Shown here one piece after another: positions 9,650-20,147 of a DNA stretch of 64,000 nt. The stretch is taken from assembly GCA_014529385.2 (NCBI GenBank), contig CM043955.1, forward strand, positions 151,171,640 to 151,235,639. Reading direction: 5' to 3'. The notes beneath the pieces are model-generated. The model did no database searches. It saw nothing but the letters and a program-made list of their open reading frames with translations, and had not been told where the DNA came from. The number at the start of each line of letters is the position of its first letter. Position 1 is the first letter of the stretch. A program made the position numbers and the translations under genes. This DNA is from Adiantum capillus-veneris. Taxonomy: Eukaryota > Streptophyta > Polypodiopsida > Polypodiales > Pteridaceae.

Positions 9650-11128
9650 TCAAGGTGGCTTGTTGCATGCATTTCTTTGGGGACAAGCACGATAGACATG
9701 CCCTTGTTGTCTCCACTTGTAGCATTTGTTATCCTTACGATAACACTCTAGCTCTGTTGGAGAGAGTCTATTCTTACCTTTGTAGACGCCTTTCTCCTTA
9801 GCTTTGTTATCGGTGTTGCTAGAGTTGCCTTTGGAGGAAGTTTGAGCATTATTCCTTCCTCTAGGCTCATTTTGATCCTTCACTTCCATGGGCTTAGCGT
9901 TTCTCTTAACCCCTTGTTGGAAATTGATTTGAGAGGCGACCATAGTATGGTGTACGACCGTCGATATGGCATTAGGCCTTTGTGAGTTAATATACTCGGC
10001 CATCTCGTCAAAAAGACCCACACAAAATTGTTGCTTTTGCTCCTCATGAAAGCCTATCTTTTTGTAGACACTAGCTTTGAGAAGTAAATCCCAAAACTTA
10101 TCTACATACTTCTGGATAGACTCGTAGGGAGAGAGTTTCAAGCTTTGCCATTCTATGAGGACATTGTCTTTAGTGTTGCTTGCCAGAAATTGTTTCATGA
10201 TGGAGGCTCTTAAAACCTTCCATGTCCTTGGAGCTTTCCTTTGGGCTTGTAGGCTAGCCCACCATTGACGAGCGGAGCTCTGAAAATGCATAGATACCTG
10301 ACGCAGTTTAGAGGACTCCATAAAGTCCTCATCACCAAAGGCCACATCAAACTGTTGGATGAAGGCCAAGATCTTGTCCGTAGCACCAAAGGTGCCATCA
10401 TAGGTAAGAAAAGTGGTGTCCTTTCCTCCCTCCTTGAACTTCTTTAGCTTCTTGGACCTTCTCCATACCGGATAGGACTTGCGATGGCCTTTCCTTTTGG
10501 GCTCTTTGAGAGAAGAGCCGCTACCTTCATTGGAATATGAGGAAGGTGATGAAGATGGAGAAGAGGGTGACCTCTTTCTCTCCTTTTCCTTCTTTTGGTA
10601 CCTCTCTTCCTTTTTGTGATAACGAGGACTTTCCGGCAATCTTTCTCTCTTGGGGGGAGTTGGAGATCGTTGAGGCTGCCGTCTTCTTGGAGCCACATCT
10701 TCAGAAGTATTGGGAGACTCACTTCTTTCTCCTTCTCTTGGGGAAGGCTCTATAGTAGAGACTTCACCTTTCTTCTTGGATGGAGGTAAACCCGCTAGTA
10801 ATCGTTTAAGCGCTTCATATGGGTTCTCTTCTCTCACCGTAGAGAGCCCTCTCTTGGAAATCTCTTGAAGAGACTTCTCAGGTGCTCTCTCTTTTGGGGG
10901 AGTTTGGAGAATCCCATAACTATGAAGTTGTTGGAAAACTTCACCTTGTAGGGCTAGGTTTCCCATAGCTTGTTGCAGCTTAGAAACAAGACACTTGATA
11001 AACATGGGAGCATCATCATTAGCACCTTCATGTGCAAAATCAAAGTTATCAATACTCGTTCTACTCTCTTGATTATTGTCAGCAATGCTAACAAAATTTA
11101 TGTATGTACTTAGTGTATGATTTGGCAA
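9650..11128 (-). CDS. Element B Gag (intact, 492 codons)
   Basis: Capsid-nucleocapsid protein that builds the retrotransposon particle and packages RNA. The frame is open from ATG to stop. Residues about 140-220 are rich in Ser, Arg and Lys, then comes KKFKEGGKDTTFLTYDG, which begins the conserved gag domain (about 235-400, with RQWWASLQ and FMESSKLRQVSMHFQ). Near the C-terminus is a zinc knuckle, CYKWRQQGHVYRAC, whose second Cys is Trp, so one metal ligand is lost; element D still has CFKCGEQGHAYRAC. The primer site lies about 360 bases upstream. It is the only intact gene in B and may supply particles for B while enzymes come from elsewhere. Confidence 0.85.
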   Translation of the reverse strand: MPNHTLSTYINFVSIADNNQESRTSIDNFDFAHEGANDDAPMFIKCLVSKLQQAMGNLALQGEVFQQLHSYGILQTPPKERAPEKSLQEISKRGLSTVREENPYEALKRLLAGLPPSKKKGEVSTIEPSPREGERSESPNTSEDVAPRRRQPQRSPTPPKRERLPESPRYHKKEERYQKKEKERKRSPSSPSSSPSSYSNEGSGSSLKEPKRKGHRKSYPVWRRSKKLKKFKEGGKDTTFLTYDGTFGATDKILAFIQQFDVAFGDEDFMESSKLRQVSMHFQSSARQWWASLQAQRKAPRTWKVLRASIMKQFLASNTKDNVLIEWQSLKLSPYESIQKYVDKFWDLLLKASVYKKIGFHEEQKQQFCVGLFDEMAEYINSQRPNAISTVVHHTMVASQINFQQGVKRNAKPMEVKDQNEPRGRNNAQTSSKGNSSNTDNKAKEKGVYKGKNRLSPTELECYRKDNKCYKWRQQGHVYRACPQRNACNKPP

Positions 11129-11487
11129 TTCAAAACCTTAGTTGCCACTCCTCTTAGCCTTTGAAAATCGGCTCTTAAGTATCTACACCTATGGCTCAAA
11201 GTGGTTAATTATAGAGAGTAGAGGAGTAGGTCTAACATAGCAGAGTTGCCGAGGGCTAGCTCCTTTCGGACTTCTTATGGCTCAATAATGGTAAAGCCGT
11301 AGGCAAGTCTAAAAAGACTCCATTATTAAGTCCAAAGCTCCCGAGGTGTGCACCATATCCCACATAGTGGGCTCAACAAAACCGATAATAGATCCCAGTT
11401 CCACTTACCCTAATATAATTAACAACATCAACCATTTATAGGCTACTTAAGGACCTCTCTTCTTAAGCAAGAAAAGAGAAACCAAAT

Positions 11488-11499
11488 GCTCTGATACCA
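11488..11499 (-). promoter_or_regulatory. Primer-binding site of element B (initiator Met tRNA)
   Basis: The minus strand reads TGGTATCAGAGC, complementary to the 3' end of plant initiator Met tRNA, one base from the 5' LTR edge at 11501. Confidence 0.92.
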
Positions 11500-11500
11500 A

Positions 11501-11644
11501 TGTAATGGAAATGGCCTATGAACTTAGAGAATAGCGGAATTAAGAGAATTAGAGTGAGCAACTTTGAGAGCATAGATGGTGAACTTAATTGGTAGTAGCA
11601 ACTTAATCATAACACTTAATTAACTAGGCATGAGCAATACCTTT

Positions 11645-11690
<46 letters not shown>

Positions 11691-13352
11691 AGAGAATATG
11701 ACAACAGTTGAGGACCGGATTTATGTGGAGCCGGTCTCCCCTCCAACAGGCATTTATATTATAGATTCTCTCATTAAGAGAGACTTGATACAATACAATC
11801 TTTGTGTTCCTTGAGACCTCTTTGGCAGTATGGAGATGGAAGCTTCATACACCAAGCTTTTGCATAATATCAACAATCAATCTTAGCTTGAAAACAATTA
11901 AGAACTCGTGAACATCATTAGTCTTTGTGTTCCCTAAATCATTTGAGTGCATGAGGATGTATACTTTTATGCATCGACTTGTGCCTAAAGCAACAATTAA
12001 TCTACCTTGCAATACAATTAATCTACTTGCATTAAGTAACTAATCTACTTGCAATAAACCATTAGCCTTCTTGCAATAAGCATAACATGCACTTTGTGGA
12101 AAGCATTAACTATCCCAAGCCTCTGTCCCAAGATCTCAAACACCTTCGAAGGTGGAGAGAGCTAGCAGGGAATGAGGGTAGGGAAGAGGAAGAAGAAGTA
12201 TTCCATAGGAGAAAGAAATAATTCCTCACTTATCATCGCTCTTCTTGCTTAGCATACATAATAGCATAGTAATGAAGATGGAGAAGATGGAAAGCTTAAG
12301 CATTGAAGCATAGCTCTTGGTTGGATTTGCATTCCATAGCCAAGAGTGTTGGTGTAGGCTCTCAACTTCTCAAGGAGCTTGGAGAAGGAGATGGAGCTCT
12401 TGCAGCTTGCCTAGCACACCATGAGAGTGTTTGTGAGTGTGTGTGGGTGAGTATACCCCCTAGCTTGCTTGGGTCGACCCCCCCTTGTAGCTCATGCTTG
12501 AAGCTCATTGGACCCCTCCAGGCCTAGCCAATCATAAGCAGGAGGCATTACAAGCAGCAAGGGTAGCCTTGAGACAAGTGTCCCCCTTTCCCCTTTGAGA
12601 GAGAGGACTTGATAAATGCAAAATCAATTAATTAAATCCCCTAAATTATCATTGGACCCCTTGGGTGGCCAACCAATAGGCTTTAGGCACACCATGAGGG
12701 CAACATGAGGAGGAACTTGACAAGTGTCCCTTTTGCTTTCTATGTACCATGCATGCTTTGTGTTAGTGTGTGGGTGTTCTCTCTCATCCCCCCTCATGTA
12801 GGGCTCGCCCCCTCCTTGTAGGGATTGAATCTTTGACTTTTGACACCTCAACTCCTCATGCATAGGCCCAGTTCCCACCACAAGCTTGGCCCTTAAGCAC
12901 TTTAAGCTTGGGCTGGGTTCTCACCTCAAGTGCAACCCTAACATCTCAAGCATGTCAAGCATCTCAATCATTAAGCACCTCAAGCATCTCAAGCACCTCA
13001 ATCATCAAGCACCTTAGTCATCAAGCATGACAAGCAGGACAAGCACCTCGAGCTGGGTCAGGGTCCCGCGCCTCAAGCTCAGCCCTAGCTTATCGAAGGT
13101 CAAAGGACTTTTACACACATTATTGGAGGTCTTCAATGAAGCTAACACTAAGGTCTTATGCTCCATTGGTTAGCCTTGCTCCTTGATAGACCATCTCTCA
13201 TTTGGGCTCCTTTACCATTGGCCCCGTGTTGAGATAGATCTATAAGCACATGTCTATATCTTAACCCTCGTTTCCGTTTATTCTCCCACATTAAGTGATC
13301 AGTTTAATATGAGAAAATCATTTGGGTTGGTTAGATATTAGTTTTTATGACA
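11501..13352 (-). repeat. 5' LTR of element B
   Basis: Partner of 5187-7035, with the same ends and an abutting CTTTG duplication at 13353-13357. (GA)n at 11645-11686. Confidence 0.92.
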
Positions 13353-13357
13353 CTTTG

Positions 13358-14630
13358 TGTCATGATCTTATCGGTGGGGTAGGTCAGACTGCCAGAGTGA
13401 ATGGCAAAACCCTGTTTCGCATGACTCATCAACTCCTGAATAGAAGTTGACTTCTGTTCCAAGCAGTGATCTCGGATCTCTGTAGGTAGACCCAAGTTAA
13501 ACCGCTCAATCTGTTCCTTGAACGAGACCTTCTTGAATGAAGAGGTGGGTAGAAAAGAGCTCCAGAATCTCTCGCAATAAGCGTCCACTGAATCTTTCTT
13601 GGTCATCCGAAGATGGTTCTAAGCAGCTCGTATATCGCGTTCATACTCTCGAGTCAGCCAAGAAGAAATAAAAAGCTTCTTAAATTTCAGCCATTTAATT
13701 AGCGCAGTCTTGTTTAAAAGAAGCGTGGACCACCATGTTCGAGCATTCCCCTTAAAGTAAGAGGCAGCTCTCTGAATCTTAGAGTGCTTTGAGTAGCGTC
13801 CTCCCACGAAAGCGATGTCAAAGTGCTGTACAAAAGGCAAAGCCTTCGAAGCATCTCCATATCCCGAAAACGTGTCAAATTTAATTGACTGTCCACCTTC
13901 CTTAAACTCTCGGACCTTGCTTTTATCTTCCAAAAAATCATATTGGTTGGCTTTATAAAAATTCTTCTTCTTTGCATAAAAGTTGTTGCCGTCAAAGTTT
14001 GAACTGTCTGTAGACGAGTCCTCGGTAGAACTATCTCTCACTGTAGACTTCTTTGCCTTTTTCTTGCCCTTTCCGAAGCGTTGTTTCTTGCTTCGCTTTT
14101 TGCCTTTGCGGTCTTCTTCGCTCGAGTTAGATGAGCTAGAAGAACTGTCAGAAGAAGAAGAAGAAGAATTGGGTACTCCTTCAAATTGAACACGCTTCTT
14201 CTGTTTCTTTGCTTTTTCAAATGTTGACTGACTACCCAAATAGCCTGGGAAGTGAGTGCCTTTCTTCTGCTTTTTGCCGTGCTTTTTAGCTTTGTTCTGC
14301 GCGTCAAAAAGCTGAGCAATTCGCGCATCAACCACCTCTTCTAATTCCTTCTCTGTATACTTCTTGTGAGTAGAAGGTTTCTTGAGAGGGGGTTTTGGGG
14401 GTGGTGTTGTGGTTTTCTTCCACTGCGCATGCACCTCCTGGAAGGATGTCTCGCTCGTATATTTTGCAAATTTTGGGTCCTTCGCAAAATTGAGCATCAT
14501 CTTGGTTGCATTGCCGATCAATTGATGACGCTCCATCTCTCGACGCTCCGCCTGAGTAGGAATCTTCGTTGTGATCCCTTCCCGCATCTCCGGATGCAGA
14601 GGGAGTCGACTGATCTTTGCCTGAAGCCAT
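13358..14630 (-). pseudogene. Element A gag, 5' two-thirds
   Basis: Gag of A upstream of the B insertion. The likely start is the ATG at 14630 (protein MASGKDQSTPSASG...), about 50 bases after the primer site, as in related elements. A frameshift near 14550 moves the reading to a second frame (RHQLIGNATKMMLNFAK...), which holds Lys/Ser-rich linkers and then the gag core: REFKEGGQSIKFDTFSGYG, IQRAASYFKGNARTWWSTLL. A further frame change at about 13610 leads to DAYCERFWSSFLP and the stretch cut by B at 13357. The equivalent of GNARTWW in element C is GNALQW followed by a stop. Confidence 0.82.
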
Positions 14631-14680
14631 AGGTGTCGCGAAATTGGGATCGGATTTCCCGTAGAAGAGAAATCGGCCGT

Positions 14681-14692
14681 GCTCTGATACCA
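14681..14692 (-). promoter_or_regulatory. Primer-binding site of element A (initiator Met tRNA)
   Basis: TGGTATCAGAGC on the minus strand, one base from the 5' LTR edge at 14694. Confidence 0.92.
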
Positions 14693-14693
14693 T

Positions 14694-15339
14694 TGTAACA
14701 AACTTGGACACTCTAGTGTCCAAGTCAAGAATCTACCAGGACAGCACCAAATAACCACTTCAAAACAGTTCACAGTTCACAATTGAGTCAACACTCGCCC
14801 CCGGCGGAGTTCCGTGCCTAGAGATATTGGCCCCAAAGATTGGCACCCCTTTCGGTATTTCTTTTTGGATTAATCTGAGTTCAAAGTACAAGAGTGCGGG
14901 CAGGCGCTCACACTCAGACTCTACCTCCAGATACTCTGAGTTGTGAGAGGCCTGCTCACATATTTAAAGGTACAAGGGTTGCTAAAAGCAGGGCCCAAAA
15001 GCTGAAAATCAAAAGCTCAAAAGCTTCCCACAAAACTGCCTCTAAAGGCTTTTAAATTAAAGCAACTTGAGTGTTCTATCTTTCTCAACTCCTTGCGTGG
15101 AATAAAGCAGATGCTTTTAATAAAAATAAAGCAGTTTGCTTAGCATTGCTGCGTACAAAAAGCAATGCCAAAAACTGCCGCACAAAAGCCTGCCAAAAAG
15201 CTGCCGGAAAATCCACCGCGTTTTGCGGGCTGCCACGTCAGCAGGTGTACGGAGCTTACGCGTTTCACGGTTTCAGCCACGTCAGCACTGTGGGTTAGGG
15301 TTTTCCCAGTTAGGGCAGCCATGTCATCACTTTGTGACA
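14694..15339 (-). repeat. 5' LTR of element A
   Basis: 646 bp, read on the plus strand as TGTAACAAAC...TTTGTGACA. The part from 14935 on matches 1-346 plus 884-976. The junction to LINE sequence is at 15340. Confidence 0.88.
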
Positions 15340-16862
15340 GTGTCTACCCTCGCACGTCTCCGAGGAGAGGATCTTGTGAGGCTTACAACAGAGTTGACTG
15401 GGATTTTCAAATACTTGGATCAGAGGAGTGTCAGCTCTCTATAGATGTGCGCACAGCTAGGTGCTCTTGGCAAGGGGAAGAGGGAAACGCTTCATGCTCA
15501 CTCGTTCGGTTAGACAGGGTTGCCCTCTTACCCCCTTTCTCTTTCTCTTCTATGTTGAGGCGATGAGCAGATTTTTGACTTCACAAGAGGTTGGTTTGCG
15601 TGGCTTAGAGCTCCCTATTAGGGGACGAGTTGCTTGACACTGAGTTTGGTTACAACTCAGGCATGTACTTGGAGGGCCGTCAGGCCAATCTGCACAGGTG
15701 TGAGCAGGCTCTTGAGGTGTTTTGTTGTGCATCATGAGCACTGATCAACTGAAGGAAGTAGCCCACTTGCATGGAGCGCTTGAGGCAGCCTCTTGGTTGG
15801 AACCCCATGGTTAGCACACAGAGAGGCCACTTGGTTGGTAGCAGGCCTCATGTTTCTTGGGGTCCCATGGCAGAGGGTCTAGCCCACACTCTCGGTGAGT
15901 AGCTACAGTTTTCAGGCCCTCGTGAAGAGATTCAGAGCATCCAGCTACGAGGCATGAGGGGGGTGCAAAGCATGTGTCAGGATATTATAGAGGCTATACC
16001 ATTTGAGTGGCATACCCCTCTTGAGGCAATAGCTCCCAGATGGATGGGGACCTGCAGGCGTCTGGAGGTCCTCATTGCAGTTAGGGCTTGCTCGGAGTCA
16101 ATGCCCCACATGTTTATCGAGATTCAGAGAGAGGGTCCTCTTCACAGAGTCTTAGTAGAGGCACCACAAGTTGCAAAGTAATTTTTTTAGAGGATCCGAG
16201 TTGTGGGTCTATGGGAGGACTTGTGTTCATTGATCCTGACCCAGCAGATCTTCAGTCAGGACACTGGCGGCTTTGGGCTTGGGAGAGCCGCCCTCTGGTA
16301 CGAATGCAGTGAGACCCGGGAGAGTGGTTCTGGCAGGATCCTTTCTCTTCAACGGATCACCCACGGACTCCTTTTTTCCAGTACACAGCTCGCTTGGGGT
16401 GACATATACTAGCAGCACGAATGAGGCTCGCCCAGCTACAGCACTTCAGTGGCAGGAGGAGGGTCTCACAGTCGAGTTCTTGTCAGGTTTCTGGGAGCGG
16501 TTGTGGGACAGGCCGCTGAGGAGAGTTACTATGTTTCAGTGGCTAGTTGGGCACACGTTACAGCAGTTGGGAGTTGGTTGGTACACAGCGGCTTCTCGGC
16601 AGCATGTGCAGCCTGTGGCCATCCTTTGGAGAGTCAATGTCACTGTTGGTGGGACTGCCCCATGGCACAACAGATTTGGCTTCAAGTTCTTCGGCTGATG
16701 TCAGCCTCTCCACAGCCCGACAGTACACTTGGGGTGTTGGGCCCTACACTCCATTTTGAGTTGGCTTCCACCAGCAGGATGATAGTGATCCAGGGGGGTC
16801 GACCTACACTTCAGCATGCCACAAAACTCATCCCCCAAGAATGGTGCAGTAATAGAGAGTGG
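15340..16862 (+). pseudogene. LINE (L1-like) ORF2 remnant, 5' piece
   Basis: Decayed non-LTR retrotransposon. 15512-15637 encodes RQGCPLTPFLFLFYVEAMSR, the RQGCPL segment typical of plant LINE reverse transcriptases. After many frame breaks, 16449-16862 encodes a cysteine-histidine cluster (CAACGHPLESQCHCWWDCPMAQQIW), which has the layout of the zf-RVT domain found near the end of plant LINE ORF2 proteins. The reverse-transcriptase core between them is unrecognisable. The piece stops at the left LTR of C and goes on at 24935. A lies against its left side. No poly-A tail is visible here. Confidence 0.72.
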
Positions 16863-18204
16863 TGTCACCAAGAGGTGTATTTTTCCTGTTGCCTTCCGTA
16901 AATAAGTACTAGATATTTTTATTTATTTTTATTTTTACTTGTTTTCCCCGGAACCCTTGAAAAGATGCAAGTGGACATTGCATGGCCAGTGTGAAACGGC
17001 TTCGGCCGAATAGGTTTCTCACAGCGGGAGTTTGGGTCGGTCAGTCTGGGACCGGTCGGGCCAGTTAGCACTGAATTCTGATGAGTTTGGAAGCCTGTGT
17101 GCGCCAAATGAAATCTGGGCCACTCGGAAAGTCACTTACAACTTTATAAGTCGGTGGGAACTAGAGAATTAACTCAAAAGGGGCAAACTGGACACATGGC
17201 GGCTCCTGGTGCAGTTTTCCACTTCCATCAGCAAGAGGGGGCGCCCAATTTGAGAGAGGAGGCTGATTTGACTCATAAGTGAGCTACAGTGTGTGTGTGA
17301 GTAGTGGGTGCAGGTCTACAGCTTTAATGGAAAGCTTGCCTTCTCCTCTGTCTCATGTAGCGCGATGATTTGCTCTCGTGCATCTCTCTCTCCCCTTTGG
17401 CACATATGGTAATGCCCCACTAGTTGGGCTACTCAGATGAACATGTACAGTTCGGGGGGTTTATGCGCGTTTGCCAAGGCAAGAGCCTTCTGAACAGGAA
17501 CCGGATTAGCTAATTGCTAATCCCCAACAGGTACGCACAGTTCCATCGCGAAAGATTGCGAGTTCGGAGAGTTTTCTCGCGTGAAAACTCGTCCGATTCA
17601 CAGGGGAACTATCCCATTGCGTGCGGGAGCCCTTGGGACACGCGTAGGCGTGTTCGCTCCGCTAAAAACGATCCGAAACAGCGAATTACAGCCTGCTGTG
17701 TTTTTCTGCAGGTTTAGGGTTTCGCACCTAAAGTGCAAGGGAACACCGGGGGAGCCTCGTGAGAGCCTTGGGATGCGTGTACAGGCTTTTGGGCACCCGG
17801 CAGTGAAAAACAGGGAATTACAGCCCGCTGAAATTCTGTGATAGCTCACCAGAAAGCTTCCAGATAGCGAGGGAATCTGTCCTAGACAGGTGCTTTTGAC
17901 CTAGAGGGGTTTTTGCGTCGTTATGCTGCCAAAATCAGGTCGAAAACCTGCGTTTTCAGCCCTCGCCAGGTTTGGACAGCTTTGTGAAAGCTTGTGCGAA
18001 GTGGTCGGATCGTCTACCTTAATTTGAATAAAGAAATACCGAAAGGGGCGCCAGTCTTTGGGGCCTACAGGGTGTCGGTCTCATGTGCGCAGTGACATTC
18101 TAGTCGCTGGACGCAACTTTGTCCTCTTCCCTTCTCAGTGCTCTGTGTAAAGTTAACAGGTAATTGAAATAGTACCGCCCTCTACGTTGTACAGGTCGGT
18201 TATA
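16863..18204 (+). repeat. 5' LTR of element C
   Basis: Starts TGTCACC. The end is set by comparison with the right LTR: identity runs through GGTTATA and then diverges. It does not end in the usual CA, and the exact last base (18203 or 18204) depends on whether the target duplication is AGTGG or GTGG. Confidence 0.85.
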
Positions 18205-18222
18205 TGGTTCCATCGACGGGAT
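18205..18222 (+). promoter_or_regulatory. Primer-binding site of element C (not initiator Met)
   Basis: TGGTTCCATCGACGGGAT directly follows the LTR. TGG matches the CCA end of a tRNA, but the rest does not fit initiator Met tRNA, unlike A, B, D, G and J. I do not assign the tRNA. Confidence 0.55.
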
Positions 18223-18289
18223 AGTCACTTTTTCTTCAAAAAGTGCAGCGTGGATTGTTGTGGGTGAAAGCAACACAGAGCTTGTCGTT

Positions 18290-19202
18290 ATGGCAGAGAA
18301 GAGAGACCAAGTACCTGAAGAGGGATCTTCCTCACATGGCACAGAGAAAATTCCTTCAACTCTTCAAGAAGAGGATAGGTTGTTTCGAACTCAACTGCGT
18401 TGCTGCATGGACATGTTTCAGCAGTTGGCTAACAACCCAAGAATGCAGGAGTTTTTACAGGCTCCGACACAGGGTTTTCAACCTCCTACACAGGGCATGA
18501 CTAAGCCGTTGCAAGAAAAGGAGATTTCCAATGCGCAGAGGACTCATGATGCTCAAGGGAAAGCCCATGTGGTTGAGCAACTAGCGGTGTCCAATGATCC
18601 AAAGCAGCTTGCTTTAGCTGGACAAGAACCGTTTTTGAATGGTCAAGGGAGTAATGAACACGCTATGCGTCAGACCCTTCCATTACCTAATACTTATCCT
18701 GGTTATTTTGGAGGTGGTTCAGTGTTTCAAGCTATGGCTGGACCTTCCACAGGTTATATGCCAGGAAATGTGTTCGGGACAATGCAAACAGGCATGGGTA
18801 ACCCTATGTACGCGAACATGGGTGTCCAACCAGGTTTTCAGGGTGCCTATGGCCAGTTTCGAGTGCCTGGAACACAATTTGGTATGGCTGGTTTTTCACA
18901 GCCATACGTACAAAATGCACATGATAGGTAAAACAGTTGATGCGAGTGCTGGAATGAACAATCATGGAGCACCACTGTTACAGGCACCTGTTTATGATAA
19001 TGTGGCTCCTTTGAGTCAGCTTAAGGATTACAAGGAAGGTGGGCAGGGAGTGAAGTTTGAAACTTTTAGAGGAACTGAGGATCAATTGAAGGCTTTGACC
19101 TTCATACAACAGTTTGATGCAGCTTATGCTGGAGGAAACTTCACGGAATCTTCAAAGATACGCAAGGCTGCCACTTTCTTGAAAGGGAATGCGCTTCAAT
19201 GG
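18290..19202 (+). pseudogene. Element C Gag, N-terminal and capsid part
   Basis: Capsid part of the particle protein. The ATG at 18290 (MAEKRDQVPEEG...) lies about 70 bases after the primer site. Residues 100-210 are rich in Gly, Met, Pro, Asn and Gln. A frameshift near 18931 passes to the frame used by the rest of the polyprotein. The gag core starts at KDYKEGGQGVKFETFRG and runs to IRKAATFLKGNALQW, where a TAA stop at 19203-19205 interrupts it. The equivalent point in element A reads GNARTWWSTLL, so the stop replaces a Trp codon. Confidence 0.85.
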
Positions 19203-19205
19203 TAA

Positions 19206-20144
19206 ACCGCATTGTTGAACCAGGGTCAAGGCCCAACAACGTGGGTACAATTCAAACAGCTTTTTGCGCCTGCATGGTTGACAAACACTTTTGAAGTGGA
19301 TGTGATGACAGAATGGCACGAGTTGAATGCTAAACAGTGTGCGAATCTGGAAGAGTACAATAAACAGTTTTGGGCCGCGCTGTTGCCAGTCACCTCTTAC
19401 AGGTTTGTGCCATTGTCAGAACAGATTGAGAAGTACTGTTGCGGAATACCCAAGAAAATCGGGGACTACTGCACAAAGACTACTGTCATGAATATGTTTC
19501 AGTTGATAAAGAATGCAAGAGTGGCCAGCAATCTGTCGAAGGGAGATTCCGATGGATTTAATAGCCACAAGAAAGGGTCCCAGGGCAAACAGTTTTCAGC
19601 CAAGGGCAATTTTGCAACACAGCCTTCTGAGCCTCCCACAAAGAAGCCCTCCACTGAAGAAGGTGATACATCTAAGAAGCAGTCTAAGTCTTCTTCGGGA
19701 CGAGGACAAGGACAAAAGAGGCATTTTTTTGGCAAAACTTTTGAAGAACGGAAAGCTCTTAGGGAGGCCAAGAAATGCTACATTTGTGAACAGGAAGGAC
19801 ATTTTGCAAATGAATGCCCACAGAAGAAGTCACAGGATAAGGATGACAAATCAGACCATAAAGGGAAGAAGCCAAAGCCAAGTGCAGGACTTGTTCCAGA
19901 TTTGGTTGGAGACCAGCCAAACACAGATGCCACGGAGTTGTGCAGAGCTTGGGGCAAAGTTAGAGACCAGACAATGCTGGTTTTCTTTGATCCAGGAGCC
20001 CGTGCAAATTTCATATCACCAGAATTGGCATCAAAGTTGGGCATTCGTGCAGAGGAGATGGGTATGACAGGGGAAGCAGGTTTGGCATGCCCAGGTCATT
20101 CAGAGCCCGTTACTCCCATTTTGGGGAAGCTTCGTCTGCACATT
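19206..20144 (+). pseudogene. Element C Gag C-terminal part, zinc knuckle and protease
   Basis: Continues the frame after the stop at 19203. It encodes the end of the gag core (TTWVQFKQLFAPAWL...), a Lys/Ser-rich linker, a perfect CX2CX4HX4C zinc knuckle (CYICEQEGHFANEC, 19776-19817) that binds RNA, and the aspartic protease active site MLVFFDPGARANFIS (Asp codon 19989-19991). A TAG at 20145-20147 ends the frame where the relatives read a Gln codon (HVQSYVD in D), so a CAG-to-TAG change is the likely cause. Confidence 0.88.
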
Positions 20145-20147
20145 TAG

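Larger units (their letters stand above)
5187..13352 (-). mobile_element. Element B: non-autonomous Ty3/gypsy, nested in A
   Basis: Complete insertion with LTRs 5187-7035 and 11501-13352 (about 1.85 kb each, TG...CA), flanked by the perfect 5-bp duplication CTTTG (5182-5186 and 13353-13357), inside the gag of element A. The LTRs differ at only a few dozen positions plus a microsatellite, so insertion is recent. The internal 4.5 kb holds a primer site, an intact gag and a polypurine tract, but pol is a shell: protease and the RT core are deleted and integrase and RNase H are degraded. It is the same family as D. It was presumably mobilised by enzymes from a full-length relative. Confidence 0.92.
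1..15339 (-). mobile_element. Element A: Ty3/gypsy chromovirus, interrupted, left end off window
   Basis: Old LTR retrotransposon on the minus strand. Its 5' LTR is at 14694-15339 and its 3' LTR at 1-976, with initiator-Met primer site, gag, protease, RT, RNase H, integrase with chromodomain, and polypurine tract in the order expected of a chromovirus. It is split by element B at 5187-13352, and its 3' LTR is split by solo LTR H. The two LTRs differ at many positions by eye, more than those of B or C, so A is the older copy. The reading frame is broken by stops and frameshifts in gag, the zinc knuckle, protease and RT. The expected target duplication is GTGTC (15340-15344), but its partner lies left of the window. 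Confidence 0.9.
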
